From contig CM018048.1 of assembly GCA_008638375.1 (NCBI GenBank), positions 9,892,040 to 9,956,039 on the forward strand: 64,000 nt of DNA, given 5' to 3'. Positions 1 to 13,400 of this stretch are shown here, one piece after another. The DNA is from Nyssa sinensis. Its lineage: Eukaryota > Streptophyta > Magnoliopsida > Cornales > Nyssaceae. The notes below the pieces were generated by a model. It did no database searches, was not told where the DNA came from, and was given only the letters and a program-made list of their open reading frames with translations. Numbering within the stretch: position 1 is the stretch's first letter; each line of letters begins with the position of its first letter. The translations under genes were made by a program, and so were the position numbers.

Positions 1-1397
1 ACAATAAGAAAAGAAAGAGAAGAAAAAGTCTACACAATCCTCACTGGAGAGGTATCAGAGTTTGTCTTGTTTAATTAATTTGGAGTATGTAATATTACAT
101 TTCTCAAAAGCATAAAAACAAAATGTAAAAAAACACTGCATTGGCATATATACTTGCATGTTTCTAAATCAGAAAGTTCTGAATATGTGACGTATTGATT
201 CTAATTTAGGATTGGAAAACATCAAAAGAGATTTCAAAGGATTGATCATACAAACATACACCTCAATCATCTTCCTTTAAAAAGATATTGAAACTAACTC
301 TAACCTCTCCTATATTTACCATGACTTTCAACTTTTCATAGGTAAAAAAATTAATTTTTATCGTTTTTCGAATGGTGGTTTGTTCATTAGATTTTTCTAG
401 GTTTTGAATATTCATCATCACAATCACTTTAATCTCTAACCCTTTTCTCCATCCAATTGATAAAAGTTAAAACCCATGTTTGCCTTTCTATAGCCTTACC
501 CATTTTCAATTACACTGTCAATTTTACTGAACTAACTTGGCCAAATGCACTACTCTTCATTGATATTCTATGACAAAAATACTCGTACTTGAAAATGGAA
601 GCAACCTAAATTGAGAACCAGTGCATAGGCATCGGGTAAACAATCTGACCGACAACCAATCTCATGATCACCAATCCAATCCAAGCTATGTTCATGCCAC
701 ATTAGCTGGAAAAGCAGTGCATGTTGCAGCACTCATGTTCCTTACAAGCAAAAGAGAGAGACTGCTAACGTGGCAATAAAGAACAGATTGATGCACACGT
801 TATGGTCCATGGAAACTCAACAAGCTTGATCTGAATTTCCAATATGTGTCTCTCACCATTTTCATTAGGGAGCAGTTAAAATGAGCCATAACTTTGGCCA
901 CAAGTAGGTACCAGCATAAGCCATAATCTTTACCTAGGTTGCTTTGATATGAACCAGAAGAAATGATCTCACGATGCAAGAGATTCCAATTTTGCATTCT
1001 TTAAATGTTGAAAACCTTGTATCCAAGACACCATACAAAATTGTACCGTGCACGTCCTCGTATGATAATTGGAAAACTCCAATAGCAGCCACTGCCTATA
1101 GATCAGATCAATAGAAACCATTCAAAAGTTCAAAGGCATGTCAGTTATTACTTGTCCACGATAATCCCTGAATTCCAAAGCATTTAACAGAGCATGTGAG
1201 ATTTCAAGTAGCCATAGCCTCAAATCAAATGAATCAATGGTTAAAGTTGTCCAGCTACAAAAAGATAGTCTACACTTCTTCGGGGCTGGAAATTCTGAAA
1301 TGTAAATGATAGAAAGAGAGAACAAATAAAGGCCACAAATGGACAATCCCCCTTTCACGCTAGATGTCGCAGCACCCACAGAAGACTCCCCACTCTT
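1..1397. other. 3' flank of the mitochondrial L35 gene
   Basis: This AT-rich stretch lies downstream of the stop codon of the minus-strand L35 gene, so its right part should hold the 3' UTR. I found no poly(A) signal I would commit to and no coding exon with recognisable protein similarity. The open frames at 800-997 and 1122-1379 (minus) resemble no family I know and are probably chance frames in UTR or intergenic DNA. Confidence 0.5.
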
Positions 1398-1487
1398 TTA
1401 ACCACAGAAGTTGAGCTTCTTCATTACTTTTGCATACGCCAAATGCACAATACCAGGTCGTCGAAGTCTGCGTTTAGCTTCCTTAGA
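1398..1487 (-). CDS. bL35m exon 4 (C-terminus)
   Basis: Encodes SKEAKRRLRRPGIVHLAY and AKVMKKLNFCG, then TAA. The acceptor is TAATACAG in phase 0, which matches exon 3. This 90-nt exon sits 14.9 kb from the rest of the gene. It is found only by knowing the expected bL35 C-terminus. Confidence 0.92.
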   Translation of the reverse strand, partial: SKEAKRRLRRPGIVHLAYAKVMKKLNFCG

Positions 1488-4400
1488 CTGTATTAAAAAA
1501 CAAAATTTCATACCATTCAATAAGTTCACAGTTCTCATAATTCTAGTAGAAATTCAGTAAAATTTAGAAAACAAGTTTACATTCAGATAGCAGTACCAAA
1601 ATCTTCACTCAAAGTAAAATAAGCATCGCCTAACTCAAAAAAATAAAAATAAAAACAGAGCAAATGAATGTTAATTTTTTTTTTGATAAAATAGACTTTA
1701 ACTTACCAGAAAGCAAAATCACTCTTTCCACCATGTTAAAGCAACACACCTTTTTGTTGAACTACACAGTTGCTAAATGGCAACTCAATAAACTACTTAG
1801 AAAGAGATGCAGCAATGATAAACTCTGCCATAAAGTACAGAAAATCTGCTGTCTTCCTCAAAAATGTTCTTATAGGACTCTAGCCTCCCAATCCTCTAAC
1901 CAAGAACAATGAATCAGAAAATGAGGACACAACCACTTTATTAGAATTGAGACAACACAGATGATCCCTACCTTATCCCTATAAGCAAATACTCTCTCGA
2001 CTCTGGGAGTTTTTTTTCATAAGACTAGTGATGTTTTAAAAAATAATTGGCAAACCCAATATGTTTTAAAAGTACTTTCAACAAGAGTACCTTTCTAATT
2101 AAAGGTACTTTCAGTAAGAGTACCTTTCTAATTAAAGGTGCTTTCACCAATAACACCTTTATATTTAAAGGTGCTTTTACATGCACATTTTTTACTTGAA
2201 CATGGGTTTCTCAAGTACTTTTAAAACATCTTGGATTTGCCCATTATTTTTTAAAACGTTTTTGGGAGTTGAAAAAAACTCCTGACTCTAGCCTCCCAAT
2301 TTTCTCATCATTGAGTAAGCCACACATGTTCTTTCAATCTTGTATTTAAACAAAATATAATCCATAATCATGTCACCTAGAACCATAGTTGTTAGTATCG
2401 TACGATACATTTTGATACAGCAGAAAAACGATACGTCATGATATTTTGTATTATTTTGCATTGTATCGTACAATACAGTTTTGATACGATATGATACACA
2501 ATACGTGCAGAAATAGTTTTTTTTTTTTTATTGGCTAAGGGAAAAATGATGTCTTGTTACTTTAGTATAAAAGCTATTTTGGTTCCTCACTTGCACTATC
2601 AATCACACTCTCCAACTCTATCATCGACCCATCAAACTCTAAGTTCCTATTCTAGTAGTATTTGCCTTATGTAACTTGTACAAATTTCTTTGTGGCTTTC
2701 ATTCTATTTGTACCCTGTATATATTGTTTGGTTATAATTTATCAAATCTGTCTTACCAAAAGAGAATTTTTATTCTAAAAAACTGAAATTTTATAGTTAT
2801 CTGATTGGAACTCGTAGTATTTAATATTTATAATTTTTTATTTCTTGTATTGTATGGATTATGGGATTTAAGCTGAATTTTTGTTTTTATAAGAGAGTTG
2901 AAATGTTATTTATATTATTTTTAACAATGTGTATTTATATATTCATATGTACGTATATTTATAAATATATTTTAAAAATTTGCGTATATCTTACGATACA
3001 CATTTTTTAAAAAACGATACGCCCTCCGATACACGTTTCGACAACCTTGCCTAGAACATGAACACTCTTATTCTGACAGAACTACTCCATCTAGAATGGA
3101 ATATGCAAACAACAAAACAATTCCCTACCCCTTAAAAACCTGTATGATACCACCCTCCACTGTAAACAAACACCAACCAATTGGAGTTATGGTGACCATT
3201 TTTTTTTAACCTAGAAACATGCCTAACATAGATAGGTATTTTCACAATCGCAACTTGCACCCTGATTTTAATAGACCCACACATTCGAGGGCTTAGTATC
3301 CCCCATCAGAACTGAACCTGATACAAGAATCCATGATTCCAGGACCAGCACCATAGGAGTTAATCCCCAGCAACACAAACTGCATGCAAATTATATGTGT
3401 TCGCTTCAACTTTTCTCAGAAATCAGGTAATATTTTCCATGAGATCCCTAGAATAGTAAAGCCACTCCTTTGAAAGTAACAGCTACACAATGGTAATTAA
3501 ACAGAAACAAATTCCAAATTTCCAATTACAATGGGAGTTCTCCATTAGATGCTGAAATGCATCATTGGAAAAATCGCGATCCATCTGTCTCAGGTAATTA
3601 GACAGAATATCACTTCAGAGAGCACTCTTCCTATTTCCTTTAGATAATATTACTATAATGTCATCTATAATATCATTCATAACAGTAGAGAGAAAAAATA
3701 TGAGTTAATGTTGATGCATAAGACGGACGGCAGATATCTGATTCAGGTTCTATCTTCTTCCTCAAATTGAACACCTATTCTCAGTTCAGGAATATACAAT
3801 TTTGTCTAAGTCATTTAATCATCCATATAATAACTTATTTCATAATAATTAATAGAACTAATGCTAGCAGTTGCAGGAGAATTGAGTCCCGAGGGATTTC
3901 TTTTACGCAGATTTTAACACTTCACCAAAAGTAAGGGGGGGCGGTTGGTTGGAGTTGGCTGATATTTTATGGCAGATGTGGGAGCATGTGGAGAAATCAA
4001 GAAGTTTGAAGAACAATGACATAAGATATATGCATGCTGCACAGAAAGAGGCCAACTACGCAACTTAATTGTGACCAAAGAAGGGATTGTGCTGAGGTGA
4101 TTGAAGTTCAGTATGACTTGTGTGTAGAGCGTTTAATGTTTATGAGGAGGTGTTTGGTGGGTCGTGTTGGGTCTATAAACAGTTCGGTGCTGGAGAAGGC
4201 TTCCTTGCAGTGTTGAGATGATCGGAATTGGAAGGTTCCATAGGGAGTGAAGGTATCAGCGATGTTCAGTGCGCTGTTCTCGTTCAAGTTCCCATCAGAG
4301 AATGAGGCACGAGGGGTTTTGTCTGCCAAGGAGTGTTATTTTGAAGGGAGGCCATTGTTTCTTGATTGATAGGTGCCGGCCGGAGCTTGCAATCGAGTGA

Positions 4401-7400
4401 TAATAGAGCCTCAAACTGTGTGGGCATTTTGTAGGCTTGCCCATTCATTTGTGGTGTTCCGAGATGTTTAAAGCTCTAGGAGACTTCTGTAGGGGCTTTG
4501 TCGATATGGATGTGGCGATGGCGAATAGGGCCGGCTACAGTCACCATCATGATGGGTTCATGGAGGTCATGGTTGTTAAAATCCCTATCCGGATCTTGCG
4601 ATTTTACGATCCAAAAATACATCCGGATCCCATCAAAAATCTCTAGAGGGTAAGATCTGTAGAAATCCCTATAAGATCAATAGGATCCCGAGTTCACTCC
4701 CGATTCTATTGATTTTACTGATCCTACAATATTGCTAAATAATGTTGTTGTCGCATGTATCTTTGGTAAGTTACACTCTAAGACCATAATAATATTATAA
4801 AGTAAACACCACAGTTTACTTAAATATCCTATGGCTATGAGACAATTATATCAAAACTTTCTTCATATTTTGCCCTTTTTAATGATAGTTAATTTTTAAG
4901 TCATTTAGCTTCTTTTTTTTTTTTTTGATAAGTAAGTAATTTAGCTATTTATTATAACAAGTATGGATCCGATATTGCCAATTAAAAAATAACTTCAGGC
5001 TAATTAGCCTCCTCTCTCTCTCTCTCTCTCTCACTCACACACACACACTCACAAAAAAAAAACTCAATAAGCTTGTTTTAAACCAATCGATCTCTTATAC
5101 TAATATCTTAGCCGCAATTTTTCCCTGTGTCATAAGTTCCATTATAGTCTTTCATGGCTAAGTGGCTCAAATATTTTAAAATAAAAAATTTATTTTTATG
5201 TAAATTAATTATTTTAATAATATGATTAATCAACAGTGATTACTGATTCATGAACTTTTTTTTTAGTTTACATCTAATATTTTAATATGCTATCTTAGTT
5301 AAATGTTAAAAAAAAACATTTTTTTTTTACTAATGTTTTTAAAAAAATATTAGAACTAGTGGAACTTTTGTGATCTAAATGTTTTTTCATATTTTTCATA
5401 AGTTTTAAACTCAATCATTGTGTATTTTAAGGATTCTTCAGATGCAAAAATATTAGTTGGTATTAACTTTCTTATTTTGTAAAATCGATTCTCAATCTGA
5501 TCCTAAGATCCAATTATGAGGACCCTCCCATTGATCCATTGTAGGATCCCGATTTTAACAACCTTGATGGAAGAATGTTTTTCCGATCTGGGCAGAGTCT
5601 AGGCCTATTTTCATGCTGGATAGGTGGACTGTAGATGTCGATAGTCGCCGGTTAGTTCCAGACATGCAAGTTAAGGAGACAACTGAGGCTTACATGCCCC
5701 AGGAGCTTGGTGGGGTGAATGGTGGTACTGATAGGTGGGAAAGGACACGTGTTGCGGCTATGGTAGGAAAATCTCAGATTCTGGATAATGAATCGCATGA
5801 TTTGCGAAGTGATATGCAATTATGCTAGTTTTAGCAACATTTGAATAGAGCTGACTAGGCTCGGCCCTATCAGTATTTAGTTGGGTCTAATGATGATGGG
5901 GTGCAGGTTGGTTCTCAGATAGGGCCGCACTTGGATCGACAAAGATGGTCCAGACCCAGACCCAACTATAGTTATATTAGTTTGGCAAATGATGATGGAC
6001 AGCACTGACTATTTACTGGACAAGATGATGGGCCAATAAAAAGAAGAAACTGGATGGGCTTTAAACAATGGACTGGACGGTGTTGGCACACATCTAATTC
6101 TGACTTTATGTTGCTTGGTGAAGGAGATCGAAAAAGTAGGTGATTTTCTACTGCGCCGCTGCATCATTCGGACTTGCGTTGGAAAACTCCAAATATGGGT
6201 GTTTTGGATTACATCCCACGCTGGAGAAGTGAAGTTCTATGGGCGAGAGACAAAGTTAAATCGAATGCCATTTATTCAAGGAACACAGAGGCAACATTGG
6301 GAGTGACATTGTACTGAGAAACAGATGGGTTTTTCTACAGGACCGAGTGGGGTGTCTGCAAAGTCTGAAGGAAGTTCAGGGGCTTTGAATTGCCAGATGG
6401 TGAATTATCTTCAGCTAGGTGCTCCGTCAAGTTAATGGCTACAGAAGGGTTCTCTTCAGACTAATGAAGAAGCTTCTTCATTGTGTTTTCAGGGTACAGG
6501 GGACTCATGCTGTACAAGCTACTTCAAAGAGTAGGGAGTTAGTTGCTTTTTTTCAATCAGCTCATGCTAGAGATGATCTGAAGGGAGTTGGGAATTTTAA
6601 AATGGGAGGTACTGTATCAGTAGATGCTGTTGGAGACTGTTCTGATGGTTAAGCTCTTAAGCCTGTCCAATTGGAAACAGGTGGTATTTCAGATATGTGT
6701 TTGCAGGATGCTACTGCGGAGATGCAGATTTTCAGGAAAAAATTGGTTTGGTAGGGAGGGAGGCCAGAACAGGATGGGATGCTGGGACTGGAAATTTAGA
6801 GACTTTTATTACTGGGGGTGAAGATGTAACCAGTGTTTCAACTTCGGAGATGGTGCAGGGGGCTGTTGATATTGTTACAAAATGGGGTGCAGGAATATTA
6901 TCTTACTGGAGGGGAACGATGGGGGGGATCTTTGTAGTGAGAATTTCATGGATGTTAGTAGTATGGAGGGTTTGGGGGATCTAACTCCAATTGATTGTTT
7001 ACCACTGGCTGTTATTGAGCCAGGGGAGTATTCTGTCAATGGGGGCCAGAAGTTGCAGATTGTTTGGTCTCAAGGTATTGAGCCACAGGTTGCGGGATAT
7101 TTGACTGATGGTTCTGATAGGGAATGTCGAATGGCAGGGGTCTCTGCGTGGGTGGTGCAAAAGATGAAGCGGGGGGAGAAAGTTTTGTGGGTTTCTTCTA
7201 CTAATTATGAAGAGGAGTTTTTAAGACTGATAGAAGCAATTGAGAAGGAAAGGAGGGAAGAGGAGAAAAGGGTGAAAGGGGGTTAAAAAACTTGTCCAGT
7301 TCTGTTAATTATGATACATGGAGGAGTAAACAGGGGGTAAATGTGAGTAGGGGGGATGAAGTTTTGGCTGGTTACGAATTGTTTCATGGAACGTGCGTGG

Positions 7401-10400
7401 GGTGAATGATCTTGACAAGCAGGTGGTTGTTAAAGGAAGTTAAGACATTGGAATCCATGTCTGGTGTGTCTTCAGGAGGTGAACATGGAGAGAATGAAAT
7501 TATTAGAACTTTAGGTGGTGGAAGATGGGTTGATTGGGTATACTTAGGACCAAATGGTACTGCGGGGGTCTGCTTGTCATATGGGATTCTCGGTTGTTGC
7601 AGAAACAGGATGCTCAGATAGGGAGTTATTTGATGTCATGCTTATTTCAGACTTGGGAGGATGGTTTTCAGTGGTCATTTTCTGGTGTGTATGCCCTTAC
7701 GATGGATAGCTGTCGTGATCAGCTTTGGAAGGAGGTGGGAGCACTGCAAGACAAATGGGATGCTCCTTGGTGTATTGGGGGAGATTTTAATGTTGTGCGT
7801 TTTCCGTTGGGGAGAAGAGGCTACATGAAGATTTCTAGAGCAGGATTTTTCAGATTTTATAGATGGAATGGAGTTGATAGACTTGCCATTAGAGAGAGAG
7901 AGTGGGGGACCGGGGGAGGGGGGGAGGGGGTCGCTTTGCATGGACTAAGTGGGAGAACTCCTCCCTCTATGTCGAGATTGGGTAGGTTTCTAGTGACTGT
8001 GGATTGGGATTAACATTTCTCTAATGTGGCTCAAGCTTGTCTTCCGCAACCGGTGTCAAATCATGTTCCTATTCTTCTTGATAGTGAAAGTGTGCAGCGA
8101 GGAAAAACTCCATTTAGCTTTGAGAACATGTGGCTCAAGGTGGATGGTTTTGTGGAGTTGGTGCGTGGATGGCAGCAAGGCTATGTGGTGGATGGTACTC
8201 CCGGTTTTGTATTTGGCTAGGAAATTGAAATTGCTAAAAAAGGGTATTAAGAAATGGAATAGAGATGTGTTTGGAAATGTGGTAGTAAGAAGGCTAGGGT
8301 TATGCAGGATATTCACCAGTCGGATGTGAGGGGGGGTTGGAGGTTCTTTCTAATGTAGATGGGTGAGGAAGGGAGGCTTTGAAAGGGAGTTGGGCCAGTT
8401 GTTAAAGTCAAAGGAAATCAGTCGCTGTCAGAAATCTCGTGCTTTATGTCAAGGAGGGTGATCAGAATGGCAGAGGGAATAGGGGAATCATTTTATTATT
8501 TATCAGTGAATAGAAGAGGGAATCATGTTGGGCAGATTTCGGTTGATGGGACTATTTTCACTAATTGAAGCGGTTCCTATTCTTCCTTTATTGGATGGTT
8601 TGGAGTTAGCTTCTACTCCTAGTTTAGATAGGGAATGGTTGGAGAGGCCTTTTGAGGAGGATGAGGTGGTGGCATCGTTGAAGAGGTGTAATGGTGATAA
8701 GGCTCCAGTTCCACACTGTTTTACAGTGGCTTTCTTTCAGTCTTGCTGGTCTGTGGTGCGGGATGATTTGGTGCAATTTTTGCACTCTTTCCATAAAACA
8801 ATTAGCTTTGAGAAGAGTTTTAATGCAACTTTTGTAGCTTTAATTATGAAGAAAAGCAGTGTTCTTGAGATTAAATATTTCAGACCTATTAGTTTAGTTG
8901 GTGGGGTGTATAAGCTCATGGCTAAGGTATTGTCTCTGCTGTTGAAATTGGTGTTGGGGAAGGTTATCTCGGGCTTTCAGAGTGCTTTTGTTGCGGGCAG
9001 ACAGATTTTGGATGCAGTCTTGGTGCCTAATAAGTGTGGATTCTAGAAGGCATATTGGTATTGCAGGAGTTGTATATAAATTGGACATTACCAAAGCTTA
9101 GGCTCATGTGAATTTGGGAGTTTTTGTTATATACGTTTGAGAGGATGGGCTTTGAAAATAGGTGGAGACATTGGATTCAGTTTTGTGTATCGACTGCATG
9201 TTATTCTATTTTGGTTAATGGTTCAACAGCAGGTTTCTTCTAGAGTTCTAGGGGTCTTAGGGAGGGGGGATCATTTGTCTCCTTTGCTTTTTATTTTGGT
9301 TAGGGAGGCTCTTAGTAGGTCGATGGATCGTGCTGTTCAGGAGGGTTTGTTGACTGGGTTTGATGTTGGGAGATTTGCTGAGTGTTGTTTGGTTGTTTCT
9401 CATTTGTTATTTGTAGATGATACAGTAATTTGTTTTTGGTGCGGGCAGTTTCGGTATCCTCGATACATTTTATTATGTTTTGAGGCTGTGTTCGGCCTTC
9501 AAGTGAACTTAGGGAAGAGTGAGTTAATTCTGAGAGGTGTTGTTGTTGATATAGAGAATTTGGCGTTGGTGAAGGGTGTGTAGTGAGTTCTTTTGCCACT
9601 AAATATTTCGGTCTTCCTTTAGGGACCTTTATAATGCATCTTTAGTTTGGAGTAATGTGGTGGAGTGGTTTCACAAGCGCCTTGCTAGTTAGAAATGTCA
9701 GTATTTATCTGGGGAAGATTAACTCTCATAAAAGGTCGAGGGTTTTTAATTGGGCTTTGCTGGGAAAATGGCAATCGTGTTTTTATACAGAGGGTGAACT
9801 ATTACGGAGGAGGGTGGTCGCCTCTAGTTATGGTTGTGAATGGGGTGGGTGGGTTTCGAGGGAGATAAGCCGTTCTTATGGGATAGATGTTTGGAAGGGT
9901 ATCAGGAGGACTGAGTTTGTTAGACATATTGGTTTTGTTATTGGGAATGGAGAGCAAGTTCAATTGTAGACTAATTGTTGCCATGGTTTGGATCCTCTTA
10001 GTATTCGGTTTCCAAATCTTTTTCGGTTTGCAAAGAACCCCAGTGCTAATGTAGCGGAGTATTTTATTGTTTCTTGTGATAGTGTTGTTTGGGCTCCTTT
10101 GTTTAGACGTAATTTTCAGGGATTGGGAAGTGGAATCAGTGTTCACATTGATGGACCTTTTAGCCAAGTATAAGCTAAGGATAGGGTAAGAGGATTCTAT
10201 TTGTTGGAGGCATTCTAGCATTGGTTTGTCCTTGGGGCGGGCTTACTATTTGGCTCTTTTTACAGGGGGAATAATTGCTTTGCCTTTAAGATTATTTGGA
10301 AGCCAAAGGCCCCATTAAAGGTGGCTTTTTTTGTGTGGTCAGCTTCTCTTGATACTGTTTTGACTATTGATAATTTGCAGAAGCATGGATTTTGTTTGGC

Positions 10401-13400
10401 AAATCATTGTTCAATGTGTTATCCAAATGTGGAGAATGTGAGTCATTTGTTGTTGCATTGTACTGTGGCTGCTGATTTGTAGCATTTGCTTTTCTTATTA
10501 TTTGGTATTCAGTGGGTGTTGCCTCAATCAGTTATGGATTTATTGTTGCAGTAGAGGGAGAGGTGGCGATTAAAAGAAAAAAAAATTGGGAACGATGGGC
10601 AGGTATAGTTTATGGCTCCTCTATGTTTGATGCGGTGTGCATGGAAGGAGCGTAATCGTTAGAATTTTTATGGTGTAGAGAGGCCTTCAAATAAGCTCAA
10701 GGCTTGGTTTTGGAATACATAATATTCTTGGATAGTCCAGAACTATTCTCTTTCTCTTCACTCTTTTGTTAAGTTTTTGAGTGACATAAAGCTTCGGTGA
10801 AATTTTTGTTTCTTTTATTTGTATTTTATTTTTTCTTTTTATATGTACGCCTTTCATGTACATGGGAACACTCCCATGCAAGCACTTCCTCAACCGGTTT
10901 TGTGAGTTTATGAACTTTTCATCCTCATAAAATCTCAGACTCTAAAATTTTAATGTCCAATTTTAAGGGAATATGATCTAAGTGAGAGGTTCCGTGGTCT
11001 TTTTTTCTAAATTTGTTGTAATGCAAAAAATGTATAAACAAAGAGAAAACTTTCAGTTCTGTGACTAACTTACCCTTTAGGATTTATTTAATGACCATGT
11101 AGTTAGAATTTTAAAAAAAAAAAAAACTTGTTTATTTACCAGCTTACATGAAGCATTCTGTATTCTACCAGAACTCAGTCCTGATTGCCACATCTTTTAG
11201 GCAATGTGAAAATTTATGCTCACGAACACAGATAATATATATGTGTGCATGTGCATAAGTTCTTATCAAGGGAAAACTTCAAAATAAAATCAATTTCAAT
11301 GCAACAATGAGCCAATGAATACAAATACTAGAGTATCATTAGAAACACTCAGGCAAGAGTATTTATAGGTCGATTCATTTCTCACTTTTATCTAATTAAA
11401 TAAAATGGAAGATTCGTTAAATGATCCAAAATTTCAACCACAAGAATATAGGACTCAAAAAAAATGTGCATTTTCTTAGAAAGATTTACCATTTAAAGGT
11501 AAATGAAGATATCATATTGATCCACGGAAAACTTTACTCAAAGTATTTTGTCCATATCCCTTTATTTTGACAAATCTTTCTATCTAAGCATTGATCATTC
11601 TATCTCTCATTTGCAAAAATCAAAGCTGACATTCCTTGACGCCACAAAAGATTGTTATGTCATAGGCAAAGAGAGATAAGAAACCTCAACATTACCTCTC
11701 TACCTTTCCTACCCCAAAACTTGTCAGAAGCCCACCCTCTACAGCTCTAGCCATCAACCTCCTTAAGGTTTCCATCAGCACAACAAAAAGGAAGAGAGAG
11801 CAAGTCCCTCTGCCTTAGAACGCGAGAGCTTCTGAAAAAACCCACCGAGAAGCCATTTACCAACACCGAGAAAAAAACATACAAAATACACATCTCCACC
11901 CACCTCAGCCATTTCTCCCCAAACCCAACCTCTAAAGCATATATAGAAGAAAATTCCAATTCACATAATCACTGATCAAAAAAAAATATTCCTAATTCAC
12001 ATAATCATAGGCCTTCTCTATGTCTAACTTACACACAAGCCCCTCTTCATGAGACTTCCTTCAGGTATTAATACACTTACTTGTTACCAAGACTGCATCT
12101 AGAATATGCTTGCCCCCTCCCATCAAAAGCATTCTAGCTATCCGAAGTCAGCTTTGTCATCACTCATCTAATTCGGAGACGTAAGATTTTAGCCATCAGT
12201 TTGTACTTTGTATAAGCTTTCCACCAAATTGATGGGTCTAAAGTTCTTTATATTCTTGGTACCTTCTTTCTTTGGCACTAGAACAATAAAGGAAACTCTA
12301 AAACTTTTCTGGAAGGTCCCATTCAGATGGAAGTAACTAAAAACCTCCATAACATCCCTCCGGACTACTGACCAACAATGCATAAAAAAAAGCTATAGTG
12401 AATCCATTCGGGTCGGTGCTTTATCACCATCTCATACTTAAAAGCTGCCAAAACCTCCTCCTCGAAAGGTCTTTCCAATCCCTCCCTAAAGTCAGATTAT
12501 CAAGAGTAGGCCTCCACTAGCATGTCTCTTATAAAATCTCTCATAAAAGAGGGAGTTACCTTGCCTACCTCATCTTCCTGCACCAAGACCCACCACTCAA
12601 TATCCACACTGCTAATGTTTTTGATTCAATTGTTGCAAGTTGTGCATGAAAGATATATATCCACCAACTTGAGAGGAAGTATTTAGGTATATCATAAGGC
12701 ATTCAAATACATTAAGAAGGGCAATCTTGTACTTTCTATTATTTTTATGATATAAATACAAGTATGAGAGAAGAGATCTCTCAACTCTTCTTGTAAAGTG
12801 TATCTTCTTTCTCCTCTCTTCTCTTTCGTATTTTCAAACCCTAAAATCCCATAGACTCGAATTAATCTAGTTCTCCATTTCATACTGCAACTATAATATA
12901 CGTGAATATATAATTATTTAAAATGAAACCTTCCAAATTACAGAAAACTACAAAAGCAATCAAGCATCCAAAGGCAATCACGAACACACACTGAAAGATC
13001 AGGATGGCAGTATTTACCCAATATTATGTTGAGAATGTACAAACTAATAGATGTATATAGAACAGGTACAAAAATTGATCAAAACAATGCAAGCAAACAC
13101 CACCTCTGCTAAGAAAGAAAATACTTTGTTCTTGGCATGGAATAAGGCCGTTTACTTAACGTATTAGCCATTATGTAATGGATTTTGGAGGTGCTAGATA
13201 CCATTAAGCACCGATTTATCAGTTGGAAAAAAATTCACGGCATAATGGCCGTTACTTATCTGCCATGGGCCGTTACAGGGCCAATAAAGGCCATTACAGG
13301 CTGTTACAAGACCGTTACAGTCTTGTTTCGCAGCTTGGATATAAAAGCAAGATTTTAATATCATTTTTAAGCTTTTGTCGAAGACAGTCTTACTTCCAAG

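Larger units (their letters stand above)
3940..10930 (+). mobile_element. Decayed near-full-length L1-like LINE
   Basis: The plus strand carries, in order, a DUF4283-type ORF1 region, an APE-type endonuclease, a reverse transcriptase with FVDD, and a C-terminal zf-RVT zinc knuckle. All are broken by many stops and frameshifts. The 3' end resembles the other LINE tails in the window, with a phrase near TGTACATGGGAACACTCCC before the end. It sits in intron 3 of the L35 gene, antisense to it. A 1-kb hAT-like element interrupts ORF1. The 5' limit is approximate. Confidence 0.88.

Noticed and set aside
7675..7941. Minus-strand frames across the LINE endonuclease and RT
   Set aside because: Antisense shadows of the LINE ORF2; the plus-strand motifs are clear.
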